A DNA stretch of 64,000 nucleotides, taken from Ampelocalamus luodianensis. Lineage: Eukaryota; Streptophyta; Magnoliopsida; Poales; Poaceae. Under the pieces are notes generated by a model. It did not search any database and was not told the origin of the DNA. It saw nothing but the letters and a program-made list of their open reading frames with translations. Position numbers and translations under genes: made by a program. This document shows positions 33,500-45,940 of the stretch, one piece after another (within the stretch, counting starts at the first letter, position 1; each line of letters opens with the position of its first letter). The stretch lies in contig CM070625.1 of NCBI GenBank assembly GCA_036346255.1, positions 22,343,488 to 22,407,487 of the forward strand. The letters run 5' to 3'.

Positions 33500-34570
33500 A
33501 CAGCGACATTGATCAGGTGAGGAGAACATTCCTTCTGAGAATGAGTGCATTGCTACTGTTGGCTTCAAGTGTGATGAGGACATCCCTAACTTGGATACAA
33601 CCGCGTCTACACACACAGCTGATCCACAACAAATGTTACAAGGACCAATTACTCGAGCTCGTGCTCGCCAACTTAATCACCAGGTGAATTCGTTCATAGG
33701 TTTATATATTACTGAGAATAGATCGCTACCTAATGCAAGTGATTTAATTGTGCTTAGGACTATGGGAAAGGACCAAGGAGAGGTATGTGGAGTCATAGAC
33801 AAGCATAGGAGGCATAATGGAGGTCATCACGTCACTTTGGGTCCGAGCCAAGCAAGAATTCGAGTTGGGCTCGTTTTGGATTCGAGTTCGGACTGCTGCA
33901 ACAGCACTAAGTTCAAACGGACGTAACTTCTTCATACGGACTCCGTTTGGGACGTTCTTGGACTTCATTGAAAGCTTATCAAGTCTACGTTTTAATGGAT
34001 CCAACCTCAGCTTCAAATTCCAATTAAGCTAGCCACAATAAATAAAATAATTCACGTCTGTTTTTTTGTCTGAGCCAAAAAGGGTGCTGCGCCACCTCCT
34101 CTTGGGTCTATGGGCCTTGTAACCCTAGGGGCGTGCGTCCACTTCCCTGGCCGACACCCCTGGTCGTATTCCCATATAGGTGCCGCCGTTCCCTTGGCCA
34201 GAACTCGGATTTCGTTGAGTTTAGGTTTAGCCATTGTGCAAACTTCTGTTCTTCAGTTGTGTCGGACGACCACCTATCAAGACAGCCTTCGGGATCCCAC
34301 CTTTGATTTTCAATACCATCTACGCTACATTCTTATTCGCAATATCATATTGCCTATATTTTATTCTTGCTAGTTCTTCGATTGCTCGCGAGAATCGAAC
34401 CTCGTGTTCGTGTTGATCGCGCTTCTAGCACGGTCAATAACATCTCGAGTTGGTTCAACGATTGCTAAGGCGCAAGCGCCGTCGATGCGGTTGTAGTCGG
34501 ATCGCGAGTCACCTCCACCAAAATCGATAGTTATCAATCTCATCTGAAGATCGGGTACCTGCCTCCATCA
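33500..34570 (+). mobile_element. Gypsy polyprotein tail and LTR preceding an internal region
   Basis: 33590-33770 reads GPITRARARQLNHQVNSF, the same C-terminal polyprotein motif seen at 27735. An LTR follows, ending ACCTGCCTCCATCA at 34570. Immediately after it TGGTATCGAGC (34573-34583) is an initiator tRNA-Met primer-binding site. So this LTR serves as 3' LTR for a lost upstream element and as 5' LTR for the internal region downstream, a shared-LTR arrangement. The LTR start is not fixed; it lies between about 33780 and 33830. Confidence 0.65.
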
Positions 34571-35795
34571 AGTGGTATCGAGCTCAAGGTTGCTCGGTGA
34601 GAATTTATCGCTTTTCGTAGTTAGGTTGCTTAATTCAAAGTCCGTAAAAGCCAAAAATTTATAGGATTAGATCATCTATCCGCCCAAGACCAATTGTGCC
34701 ATTGCATCTTTCTTTTCAATGCATTGCATTGTTGAACTTTCGAGTGCATCGTCGTGTCTTTTGCTGGTCTTAGTGTCTAGTTCCTTTAGAGTTTCGAGCT
34801 TTGCTCACGCTTGGTCGCACCGCTGCGCTTGGGTTCAATCGCCGCCACCTCCATCGCTGCGCCCTGCCGCGCCCGGAGAGCCGCTGCACGTTTTGCCTTC
34901 ACGCCGCCACGACCACCGCAGTCGCTGCCGCGACCACCAGCGCCACCATCCCTTGTCGCGTCCTACCGTAGCCACCATCCTCCGGCCGCGGCAAGCCACC
35001 ATCCTCCTGCCACCGTCACACCAAGGGAAACCCTAACCAAGAACAAAAGTTCATTTCGGTTTGTGACAGAGAGAAAAAAAGAGAGAAAAAAAAGAAAAAA
35101 AAGAAAAGAAAAAAAAAGAGAGGTTGTTTTCGTGCTGCCAAAAGTAAACATAAGTTTCATCTGACTTCGGCAACGCGATAAAAAAATTCAAAGTTTATAT
35201 AGAGAGAGAGTATCTTTAATTACCTTTGTACCCCTACTTTTAGAAAAGTTTGTGACCCATATACCTCCTAGGCCTGAAAAGGACTTTGAAGAGTTTTGAG
35301 TGAGGTGCACATTTGCAAAAAAAAAAAAGGAGAAAAACAAAAAAAGTTTCTCAAAATTTGCTCAAAATTGACAGAGCCCTTTTGTAAGTGATTCTAAGGT
35401 TCCCCGTGAAGACGGCATCCTTTTTCGAGCTTCTGCCGCATCGTGCTTTCGTTTGTGTTCTAGGCTCGCGTCTCTAGTACGGTCTAGTCTAGGATCAGCA
35501 CTAACCGGCGTTGAACGATTTTTCAGCTTGCTTTCTCTGATTTGATAGTTGCTAATCTATTGCTACCATACTTGAGCCTTTTCAGCTACACCTTTTCTAC
35601 AACCGTACAGGATGAACTTCACCTGGCAATCGCTCCATCCAATCTTCGGAGATACATTGACACCGCTGGTTGCCGATAACCCCTGTTTGCTTGGTAAGAA
35701 TTGGTAAGAATTCGATAGAAGGCTTGAGTGTGAGCGACTTTTGAACCACCACATCCTAGTAGTTGTTAGGGACATATACTTGTGATTTGCTAACA

Positions 35796-37010
35796 ATGGC
35801 AGGTTCTGCAGAGCATTCAGATGAGGATACATCTCATACTCCTCGTACGAAGGGAATCGTACAACATTTTCGGCGCCTCATGAACCTTCATACGGAGGGT
35901 CTTGAGGAAGATGTCGTGGTCACAATGAGTGACTTGCTCAACTTGAGGGTGCCCAAATTGAGACAAACGCCACGCTCGCGCGATGGAGAGAGCGCAGGTG
36001 ACTAACACTTATTTGACAGTATTATGGCGCGTCTTGACGAGATGGCCCATGCATCCACCGCCGTTTCCCCTCTGCCCGTGGTAGAGGGACAAGATGAATC
36101 GACTATGTGACCGATGCCGAGGCCAATGACATGGGTAATAATAACAACGATCGAGCTCATTGACATTGCGCTTAACCGACAAGGTATGCGACGAGATGCC
36201 CCACGACGTGAGGTACGTGACCACGATGATTCTTTTGCTAAGGTTAAATTCACTATTCCCTCTTTTAATGGTAAATATGATCCCGATGGTTATCTTAATT
36301 GGGAACTAGTGTTGATCAAAAATTTGCTTGCCATGAAGTTCTGAGATCGATGAGTTAGGGTCACATTACTAGTGAATTTAATGATTTTGCTTCTATTTGG
36401 TGGAAAGAACATTGCCGTCAACATTCTAATAACATACCTAACACTTGGGAGGCTTTAAAATTGCTTATGCGGCATCGATTTGTTCCCTCATATTATGCTC
36501 GTGATTTGTTAAATAAATTACAACGCTTAAGACAAGGTACAAAGTCTGTGGAAGACTACTATTAAGAATTACAAATTGGTATGTTGCGTTGTGGTTTAGA
36601 TGAGAATGAGGAGGCATCAATGGCTAGGTTTTTGGGAGGGTTGAATCGAGAAATTCAAGACATCCTTGATTATAAAGAATACAACTCCATTACTAGATTG
36701 TTTCATCTTGCTTGCAAAGTGAACGTGAAGTGCGGGGACGCCGACGAGGACACGATCTAACTCTTCGCAGTCGCACAAACTCATGGACACCACGCACCTC
36801 ATCGCCCCGCCATCGTTGCACCCCACCGCCACCCTTCAACAAGTCGCGCTACTACTTCAAATCCAAAGACCACGAAGTTTCGAAGCAACCAAATCAGCAC
36901 CACAAGCGCCCGCAAAACCTCCTCTTCGATTGCTTCGATAGGACGAACTAAGGATATTCAATGCCATCGGTGCAAAGGCTATGGACACATGATGCGGATT
37001 GTCCAAACAA
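35796..37010 (+). pseudogene. Gypsy gag with zinc knuckle, broken
   Basis: The start MAGSAEHSDEDTSH is at 35796. The retrotransposon gag domain is recognisable at 36235-36720 (VKFTIPSFNGKYDPDGYLNW, then the register-shifted matrix/capsid region near 36400-36660). The CCHC knuckle at about 36957-37000 reads CHRCKGYGHMMR and then loses its last cysteine through a one-base deletion. Stops occur from 36003 onward. Confidence 0.8.
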
Positions 37011-37229
37011 GCGCTGCATCGATCATACGCGATGATGGCGGGTATTCCTCTGCTAGTGATTTTGATGATGAAACATATGCTATGCTTGTAACTGACCCTG
37101 CAGGACTTGATGATGAATCTGATCATGAGGAGGAACATGTTGGCGCCGAAGATGCCGACAAGTATTTAAGCATTATAGTGCAACGCGCACTATGCACAAG
37201 TTTCGTGCGAGCAAAATCAGCGCCATAAT

Positions 37230-37680
37230 TTGTTTCAAATCAAGGGCGTTGTCAAGGAACGCTCGATTCGCATAATTATTGATGGTGGAGTTGCAACAAT
37301 TTGGCGAGTATGGATATGGTGGAGAAGCTTGCTTTGCCGACCAACCTCATCCCCACCCATACCATATTCAATGGTTCAACAACAGTGGTAAGTTGAAGGT
37401 AACACGAATGGTGAGAGTAAACTTTTCTATGGGTTCATACCATGATTATGTTGATTGCGATGTTGTTCCTATGCAAGCTTGTTCATTGTTATTAGGACGA
37501 CCTTGGCAATACGACATCGATTGTGTGCATCATGGTAGGAATAATCAATACTCTCTCATGTTCAAGGGAAAGAAAATTATGATGCATCCTATGACTCTGA
37601 ACAAATTGTTAAGGATGAACTTGCTAGAGCTAGTAGAGAGAAGAATCGTAAGAATGCTAGGAGCGAAAATTAGATTGTAG
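37230..37680 (+). pseudogene. Gypsy aspartic protease region, broken
   Basis: An IIIDGG active-site-like motif near 37268 is followed by a register shift into NNLASMDMVEKLALPT. The later part (37410-37560) has YVDCDVVPMQACSLLLGRPW, the usual end of the retropepsin domain (the LLGRPW motif). Confidence 0.7.
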
Positions 37681-38040
37681 CAAAAGAACTTGAGCAACAT
37701 AAAAGAAAGAACCTAAATCTACTCATGTGAAGAATAACGAAATTAAATTGAAAGGTGCCGCTTTTCTTGCTACCAAATCGATATGACCGAATTGGATGCT
37801 AGTAATTCTGCTTGCTATGCATTAGTTTGCAAAGAAGCTTTATTTTCGCTTGAGGATACATCTTCTTCTTTGCCTCCGCTATCACTAACATTTTGCAGAG
37901 TACAATGATGTCTTTCCGAAGGACATACCACGGGTTGCCACCGCTCGAGGATTGAGCATCAAATTGATTTAATTCGGGTGCATCATCGCCAACCACGCAC
38001 CATATAGGACCAATCGTAAGAAACTAAAGAAATTCAGCGC

Positions 38041-39195
38041 CAAGTTCAAGAATTGCTTGCTAAAGGGTATGTACGTGAATCTCTTAGTCCTTGTGCTGTT
38101 CCGGTCATTTTAGTGCCTAAGAAAGATGGATCATGGCGCATGTGTGTAGATTGTAGAGCAATTAATAATATCACCATTAGGTATCGTCATCCTATTCCTA
38201 GGTTAGATGATATGCTTGATGAATTGAGTGACTCTATTGTTTTCTCTAAGGTTGATTTGCGTAGTGGATATCACCAAATTCGCATGAAATTAGGCGATGA
38301 ATGGAAAACATCATTTAAAACTAAGTTCGGGTTATATGAGTGGTTAGTAATGCCTTTTGGATTAACTAATTCACCTAGCACCTTCATGAGACTAATGAAC
38401 GAGGTTTTGCGTGCTTTCATTGGTAGATTTGTGGTGGTTTATTTTGATGACATATTGATATATAGCAAATCCTTAGAGGAACATCTTGACCATTTACGTG
38501 TTGTTTTTAATGCCTTACGTGATGCACGTTTATTTGGTAACCTTGAGAAGTGCACCTTTGCACCGATCGAGTCGCGTTTCTTGGCTATGTTGTTACTCCA
38601 CGTGGAATTGAAGTTGATCAAGCCAAGATTGAAGCAATACTGAGTTGGCCGACTCTAACACGGTCACATGGTACGAAGCTTTTAGGACTTGTTCTACCGC
38701 CGCGTGAAGGATTTTAGCACCATCGCACCATTGAATGAGCTCACCAAGAAGGGCGTGCTATTTGTTTGGAGCGCCACAGGAGAACACCTTCACCACATTG
38801 AAAGATAAGTTAACACATGCACCACTACTCCAACTCCCGACTTTAATAAGACTTTTGAACTAGAATGTGATGCAGTGGAATTGGTTTAGGTGGTGTATTG
38901 CTACAAGGAGGTAAACCTATAGCATACTTGAGTGAGAAATTGAGTGGGCCTAGTTTGAATTATTCTACTTATGATAAGGAATTATATGCACTATTTCGAA
39001 CTTTGGAAACTTGGCAACATTATTTATGACCCAAAGAATTTGTTATACATTCGATCACGAATCTTTAAAGCATATTCAAGTCAAAGTAAATTGAACCGTA
39101 GACATGCAAAGTGGGTTGAATTTATTGAGTCTTTTCCTTATGTCATAAAACACAAGAAGGAAAGGAGAACATTATAGCCGATGCTTTGTCTAGAG
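38041..39195 (+). pseudogene. Gypsy reverse transcriptase and RNase H, broken
   Basis: An open stretch 38053-38643 carries the RT core: [44 protein letters not shown] and the catalytic YFDD box near 38440-38451. RNase H follows in shifting registers from about 38830 (FELECDA) through RHAKWVEFIESFPYVIKHK to IIADALSR near 39175-39195. Frameshifts lie around 38645 and 38870. Confidence 0.9.
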
Positions 39196-39234
39196 ATATA
39201 CCATGCTTTCACAACTTGATTTCAAAATTTTGGA

Positions 39235-40190
39235 TTGGAGACTATTAAAGAGCAATATGTGCATGATGCTGATTTACGTGATATATTGTTGAATTGTAAA
39301 GAAGGGAAAACGTGGAACAAATTTGTTATTAATGATGGGTTTGTGTTTAGAGCTAACAAGCTATGCATTCCAGCTAGCTCCGTTCGTTTGTTGTTGTTAC
39401 AGGAAGCGCATGGAGGCGGGCTGATGGGACACTTTGGCGTGAAGAAAACAGAGGATATACTTGTTGATCATTTCTTTTGGCCAAAGATGAGACGGGACGT
39501 CGAGCGCTACGTTGCTCGCTGCACCACATGTCAAAGAGCTAAGTCACGACTTAATCCTCATGGTTTATACATGCCTCTACCAGCCTCGTTCCGTGGGAAG
39601 ATATTTCGATGGATTTTGTTTTAGGATTGCCTAGAACAAAGAAGGGGAGCGATAGTATATTCGTGGTTGTTGATAGATTTTCTAAGATGACTCACTTTAT
39701 ACCATGTCATAAGAGCAATGATGCTGCCAATATTGCTGATTTATTTTTTCGTGAAGTTGCTCGATTGCATGGTGTGCCTAATACTATAGTTTCAGATCGT
39801 GATGCTAAATTTCTTAGCCATTTTGAAGAACTTTATGGGCTAAATTGGGGACTAAGTCGTTATTTTCTACTACTTGTCATCCCCAAACCGATGGACAAAC
39901 CGGTTGTGAATAGAACTTTATCTACAATGCTTAGGACTGTGTTAAAAGAATTTAAAAATATGGGAAGAATGCTTGCCTCATATTGAGTTTGCTTATAATC
40001 GCTCATTGCATTCTACTACAAAGATGTGCCCTTTGAAGTTGTTTATGGTTTTGTTCCTCGTGCTCCTATTGATTTAATGCCTATTCCATCTTCAGATAAA
40101 TTGAACTTTGATGCTAAACAACGTGTTGAATTGATTTTAAAAATGCATGAGACAACTAAGGAGAATATAGAGCGCATGTGCTAATCTAGA
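39235..40190 (+). pseudogene. Gypsy integrase, broken
   Basis: The zinc-binding part at 39400-39545 (GGGLMGHFGVKKTEDIL; YVARCTTCQRAKS) is followed by the catalytic core from 39609 ([33 protein letters not shown]) with two of the three acidic residues visible. A register shift at about 39610 and further ones near 39860 and 39985 break it. The sequence stops at a TAA near 40181. Confidence 0.85.
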
Positions 40191-40448
40191 TCAAGATTTT
40201 GGACTTGAGAAAGAAAAATCCACATCTAGCATCAATAAAAAGTTCCAACATTTGAAATACTTGGGAGCACGGTAGAGCTCCCATTAGTAAAAGGAAATGC
40301 CTAAGTGAATTTGCAAGGAGAAGCTTAATGCAAGTGATTTAATTGTGCTTAGGAATATGGGAAAGGACCAAGGAGAGGTATGTGGAGTCATGGACAAGCA
40401 TAGGAGGCATAATGGAGGTTCTTGCTTCTTGGTTGTGTGCATTAAATA

Positions 40449-40605
40449 GCCAAAATATAATTTTTTTGTGAAATAACCATATTATTGTATTTGTTGTTGT
40501 TTCCACATCTAGCTCAAGGGAGATGCAAGGAGAAGCTTACAGTTCTTGCGCCAAAATATAATTTTTTTTTGTGAAATAACCATATTATTGTATTTGTTGT
40601 TGTTT
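40449..40605. repeat. Tandem duplication with 101-bp period
   Basis: The ~56-bp block GCCAAAATATAA...TTGTTGTTGTTT occurs at 40449 and 40550, nearly identical. The second copy ends right at the insertion point of the next LTR element. Confidence 0.85.
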
Positions 40606-41149
40606 ACTGTCAGGAGATGAGCGCTGGGAGCGGATGCGAAAGGGAAGAATCAATTCAGGTGGATGAGGATTATGTCAGAACGCTGTGGTGGGCGGTGGCC
40701 AGGAGGAACCACAGCGTGGTGGCCAGGAGGAACCCTAGCTGCCGGCAGCGATCAGGGAGGAAAGATGGCGTGGATGAACAGTACATGATGAACAGTGCAC
40801 GTGGACATGGGATGGCGCAAAGGGGATTGGGTAACTCCCAATCCTTTATTGGTTTTTCTATTACTGCATATGCTCCTTATATAGGAGTACAATATGAAAT
40901 AGAAGGTTAATCTTTCCCTGGACTAGGACTCTTAACTCTTACTCTTCCTAATACAAACTTCCCTAATTGAAACCTTCCTAATTGCAACTGCCTAAAATGA
41001 TACATTGGACTCTTATGCGGCCTCTAGGGCCGGCTGCCCTGCTGCTAGGGCCAGCTGCTTCCGTGCCTTGTGGCGCCGGCCGTAGATGCGGCCCCACATG
41101 ACATCTCTCCCTCCCTCGACGAACAGCTCGTCCTCGAGCTAAAAGGAGG

Positions 41150-42050
41150 GATACAATTTCTTGAAATCTTGGACATCTTACCAAGAAGTATCGGAGGCTG
41201 ATGAATCCTGCTACTGTATCAACACTTGCCACTTGTCATGAGCAAGCCTGGCACACAACGCCTTCAGATGCGCTGGAATGACCCACCCATGGTGAAGGGG
41301 TGGCGCTGGGGTTGGTGACGTCGGGGCACTCCGTCAAACTTCTTTAGAAAACCCATATGAAAGACATCATGGATGTGGACCATCTTGGGAAGGTCCTGTT
41401 GATACGCCATGTCATTGATCTTGGTGATGATGCGATAAGGCCCAAAATAACGGGGCCCAAGCTTCCCACGGTTGGCCCCGGGCAGAGAAGCGGCCGCCCA
41501 ATGATGAAGGCGCAACCAAACCAAATCGTCAACGTTGAAGTGTACAAAGCGATGCTCCTGATCATAGAATTTCTTGTAAAATTCTTGGGCATGGAGTAAG
41601 CGACTCCGAACATCTACCAAGAACAAATCGTAGTCCCGGAGTGCCTGATCAACTGCTATGGTGTATGCTGCTCCTGGCTCATAGTCCCGAAAAGAGGGAG
41701 GTCGTGCCCATGCACCACGCAGAATGGCGTTGTCTTGAGGGCTGAATGATATGAAGTATTATAAATAAATTCTGCCCAAGGAAGCCATCAAACCCACTGT
41801 CATGGTCGGTCTCCAGTCATGCAACGGGGTACATGGCAATGATTTTTTTTCACCACTTTAGATTGACCATCAGATTGTGGGTGATAAGTTGTACTCATGT
41901 TAAGACTGGTATCACATTGAGTAAATAAGTCCTTCTAGAAATTTGAGATGAATACTGGGTCCCTGTCGACCACCGTCAAAATGACAAATTTGCCACCCAC
42001 TTTCGGCAATCCCTCCACAAAGTCCACGTGGTCCTCCGAAGTCGCCATGT
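41150..42050 (-). pseudogene. Integrase C-terminal part of the deleted gypsy element, broken
   Basis: The minus strand reads scattered integrase-core pieces from about 42030 and a clear C-terminal block at 41626-41264 (LHAQEFYKKFYDQEHRFVHF; GKLGPRYFGPYRI; VHIHDVFHMGFLKKF). Near the 3' LTR the stretch LEDELFVEGGRDVMWG is a well-known end of this grass gypsy polyprotein; it runs into the LTR. Confidence 0.8.
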
Positions 42051-42599
42051 AGAGGTGTGGGCCGGCACCGGGTGGGTTGGCGCCGTGCCACACTATTGCC
42101 CATGTTTACCGTTGGAAGTGCATCGTCCTATGGTGGAAGTCCCAAGTGATGGGTCCTAGTGAACCCAACCACTCGACACCCTATACGATGCCAAAGCAGC
42201 ACAACAGAATCGTGAGAAAATTGAGGAAGAAATCTTCATTGTCGTTGGAGATGGGCGTTGCATGGTAGATGCCACCACTTGTCACATGGTCGTCGTTTGC
42301 TACTACCATTGACAATCTCGTGCGTGGCGTGAGGGATAACCCAACGCACACGATCAATTTGGCCGCCACAAAGTTTGGGTTGACCTAGAGTCAACCATGG
42401 CTAGCAGGTGGACACCGTTGATGATGACGGTCAGCTGCATCGTTTGGGTCAGACAGATGCCGGCGGGGGTGAGGAGGGAGGTGGTTGGTAAGGAGGGAGA
42501 TGGTTGCCGTCACCTCAGGTTCCTCTTCCTCATCCTCCTAGTCGGGTTGTACCTATAACCAAAAAATGTGCTTACAGAGTTTTTGATGCCTTGGGTGGA

Positions 42600-43720
42600 A
42601 TTTTTCATCACAGTTGTTGCAGAGTCCTTGCCTTCGTCATTCCTCCATCTCAGCAGGTGTTAGGTGCTTGAATGGGTGCTCGATGCTTGATGCGCCTGTC
42701 GACATCGTGGACAAGCGCGTTGATCCGGACGCACCGATCGATGTGAAGTACTCTACAGGGGTGGGCGCCGAAGAGTTGGCGCCGCTAGCCTTGGGTTCGG
42801 TTGTGCCAACATCGGTTTGAATGGAGCCAGTCTTGGTGCGGCGGACAACCCTCTTGTGTCGCGTGGTAAGGTGGCTAGGCGTTTGTACGCCTGAGCCAGG
42901 TCCATGGCCTCCTCCAAGTTACCGGGCTTCTAGAGCTCAACGTGGGTTTTGAATTGCTCACCCAAACCTACCGTGAACAGCATACACTGTTGTTCGTCGT
43001 CTAGCCGGCCAACGCGTGCTAGCAGCATAAAAAATCGTTTGGTGAAGTCGTCCACCGTGCCAGCCCGACGAAGCGCCATTAACTCGCCCAGGGGATTGTG
43101 ACGGGTCGGCACCCCAAATCGCCGAGAGACTAAGTCGGTGAGGTGTCACTAGTTCGGTGTGCCCTCCATGCGCTCTAGATGCATGTACCAGAGCTGTGCC
43201 ACCCCTATCAAGTGATACGTGGCCAGCCATACCTTGTCCTTGGTTGACGTTTGCTGACCTTGGAAGAATTGTTCGCAGCGATTGATCCATGGAAGCAGGT
43301 CTTCCCGACTGTCAAATGTTGGAAAAGTGAGCTTGGTGTAGCGTGGCAGATTCTGGGGGCCTCTGCCCGACCGAAATCACCAAGCCCTGTCCTGACAGCA
43401 CACGTGCATGGCCGTGGCCTCGGTGGCAGTGGTGGTGGCAGTTGCTCAGGCTGCTGCATCTATAGCAGCGGCGACAGCAGAGGCTGCGGTGTTCGTTCGT
43501 CCTGATCAAAGGTGCCCTCTTCACTACCGGGCTAGCCCTCCAGGTGTGCCAATCATTGATCTTGGCGGTTAAGATGGCTGCCGACTGCTGCAAGCTTGCC
43601 GACGTGAGTGTCGAGCCAATCCAAAATTTCAGGCAGCAGCTTGAGTTGGTTGCTGGTGTTCTCCATGAACTTCATCATCATCTCCTTGAAGTTGTCGTCG
43701 AAACCCCCACTTTTATCCAT
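42600..43720 (-). pseudogene. gag of the deleted gypsy element, broken
   Basis: The start MDKSGGFDDNFKEMMMKF is at 43720, 20 bp from the primer-binding site. The retrotransposon-gag core lies at 43330-42930 (TKLTFPTFD; KDKVWLATYHL; VDDFTKRFFMLLARVG; QCMLFTVGLG), broken by stops near 43150 and 42930. A basic, Pro-rich tail follows to about 42820. Confidence 0.75.
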
Positions 43721-44029
43721 GGAAGAAGGAACAACTATTGGTTCTGATACCAAGATGTCAAGAGATGAGCGCTGGGAGCGGAGGCGAAAGGGAAGAATCA
43801 ATTCAGGAGGATGAGGATTGTGTTGGAACGCTGTGGTGGGCGGTGACTAGGAGGAACCCTAGCTGCCAGCAGCGAATAGGGAGGAAAGACGGTGCGGATG
43901 AAAAGTATGCGATGAACAGTGTGCACGAGTAGGGGATGGCACAAAGGGGATTGGGTAACTCCCATTCCTTTGCTAGTTTTTTCATTATTGCATATGCTCC
44001 TTATGTAGGAGTACAATCTGAAATAGAAG

Positions 44030-44110
44030 GTTAATCCTTCCCTAGGCTAGGACTCAACTCTTATCTGAAATAGAAGGTTAATCCTTCCCAGGACTAGGAC
44101 TCTAACTCTT
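44030..44110. repeat. ~45-bp tandem duplication within the 5' LTR only
   Basis: GAAATAGAAGGTTAATCC occurs twice in this LTR (about 44021 and 44067) but once in its partner (about 40898), so it arose after the element inserted. Confidence 0.7.
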
Positions 44111-44613
44111 ACTCTTCCTAATACAAACTTCCCTAATTGAAACCTTCATAATTGCAACTTCCTAAAATGATACGTTGGACTCTTATGCGGCCTCTAAGGC
44201 CAGCTGCTCTACTACTAGGGCCAGTTGCTCTTGCGCCTTGTGGTGCCAGTCGTAGACACAGCCCCACATGACATTTACGAACTTGGAGTAAGGCGGTGAA
44301 TACTTGGGAGGGCAGTGTGGACATTGTGTTCCCTTCTCTTACTAGGTGATGATACTTATCCTATTTTTTATTAGTATTTGGTCTGCTCTGGTTTAGTGAA
44401 CATAGAAGTGCTATAAGTTTGTTTCCTTTCCTGTTGTTTTTGCCACCATACGACAAATTAATTTGTATGTTAAAACACCATAAATTTATTACTCACCCTT
44501 CTTACCTTGCCCACACATCATGTCAACAATATGGATAGTTGTCTAAATTGCATAAATTTTTTTACTACTGTGTAAATTGCTTCATGGTTTTATGATGAGG
44601 CTAATTTTTACAA

Positions 44614-45940
44614 GAGTAAAATACACTGTAGGTCTCTAAACTTGTCGAGTTATGTCATTTAGGTCCCCAAACCTTGGAACTACAAATTCATGCCACTAAA
44701 CTTGTTAAGTGGTTTACTAGATGTCCACATGGTGTTTAGCTGTGGCTGAGCTTTGATGTGTCACGTTGACCGGTGCTAGCTTGGCGTGGGGGATCACATA
44801 CGACTCACTTGACTAGCCGAGTGGCTGGTAAAACTTTCATTTAACACTATGTGATTGCGATCCCTTTGCATTTCCTCACCTCGTGTTCGCACGACGAGCT
44901 CTTGAGACGATTGTGGAGTCGCGGCGATCGATCCTAGGCTGTCGGTGATGTTCACTGGTGAAGGAGGGTGGTAGGCGAATCAATTTGAGCCTAGGCGACA
45001 CGAGTGGAGTGGCCTGCGGCGTGTTCTGGTGGGACAATCATGGCACCAAGGTTGTGGATAGAAGGAAAACCGTGACACCACCGCGTTGATCTCCCAATCC
45101 AATAAGCAACATTGATATTTGTTCGTGTCATATCGTGTTCTACCCCTTGATGAACTTATACGCCAAATTAATTTGGTTTTCGTTCATGTAGCACAATGAA
45201 TCAGCCATTGTTGTTGTTCGCATCCGATCATCTTCTTCATCACCGTTCATCACCTTTGATGAGCTTCGGTCCAGTTGCTTCGTGCACAAGCATGCCCTCA
45301 TCGTTGCCTTCATTTTGATGCGCTTGGTCGGATCCCCCGCTCACCCAAACGCCGGCGATACCTTCACTCGACCGCTATCGTCGCCTCCTGACATCATTGG
45401 CACATCTCCAGTACTTCTCTCCACGAACCACCACCACCAATGAGCCCACCTTGTCGTAAAGTGTACCTTTTTTCCATTCCCAAAGCCTCAACACCTCTTC
45501 TCTACCATTCGCCTTCCTAGCTCGACACCATGGTCACCTCCCTCTCGTTCTCTCTCAGTCACGACAACATGCTTGTGGTAGGAAAGACAGATGGTGATAA
45601 GAAAGCATGAGGATGATAGAGACAGAAGGTGGGACGCTGGCAACTGTGACCTACGGTGTCGCGGCTAGCCAGCGACAGACTCTGGCAAAGTCTTCAAGGC
45701 GGGGCGGCAGAAGAATAAGAGCACGAATGCAAAAGCACAAGACATCATGGTGTTTATTGCAAATCAGTGCCACGTTGGCTTTGGTCAAGGGGGCACATCA
45801 GTGGCCAGAGCTAGTGTGACAAGCTTTGGACCTCTGGTGAATCACTTAACAATTTTAGTGGCAAGAATCTGCAGTTCCAAAGTTTGGGGACCTAAGTGAC
45901 CTAACTTGACAAATTTAGTGACCCGTAGTGTACTTTACCC
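44614..45940. mobile_element. Long-TIR, MULE-like DNA element
   Basis: About 100-bp terminal inverted repeats: the left GAGTAAAATACACTGTAGGT and the right (minus) GGGTAAAGTACACTACGGG continue in step through TTGTCAAGTTA and GGTCCCCAAA to a CTTGTTAAGTG block. The interior is more GC-rich (44880-45830) and has no recognised domain. It may hold captured gene pieces. A clear target duplication was not found. Confidence 0.7.

Larger units (their letters stand above)
34571..40430 (+). mobile_element. Internal region of a Ty3/gypsy retrotransposon, decayed and 3'-truncated
   Basis: Order is primer-binding site, leader (to 35795), gag, zinc knuckle, protease, reverse transcriptase, RNase H, integrase, the standard Ty3/gypsy order. 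Coding sequence breaks off near 40185. At 40327-40420 a 94-bp piece of the polyprotein tail and LTR start recurs (compare 33734-33826, two mismatches) and then stops, so the 3' LTR was truncated. The leader has a purine-rich simple tract at 35065-35125. Confidence 0.85.
40608..44273 (-). mobile_element. Deleted Ty3/gypsy element with intact LTRs and TSD
   Basis: LTRs are 43756-44273 (5' LTR on the minus strand, 518 bp) and 40608-41103 (3' LTR, 496 bp). They start TGTCATGTGGGG and end CTCTTGACA / CTCCTGACA. Perfect target duplications TTTAC lie at 40603-40607 and 44274-44278. The primer-binding site TGGTATCAGAACC (minus, 43752-43740) and a purine tract GAGGGAGGGAGA next to 41103 are present. 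The gag region and the end of integrase remain. The middle of pol, including all of reverse transcriptase, is deleted near 42100-42450. Confidence 0.92.
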
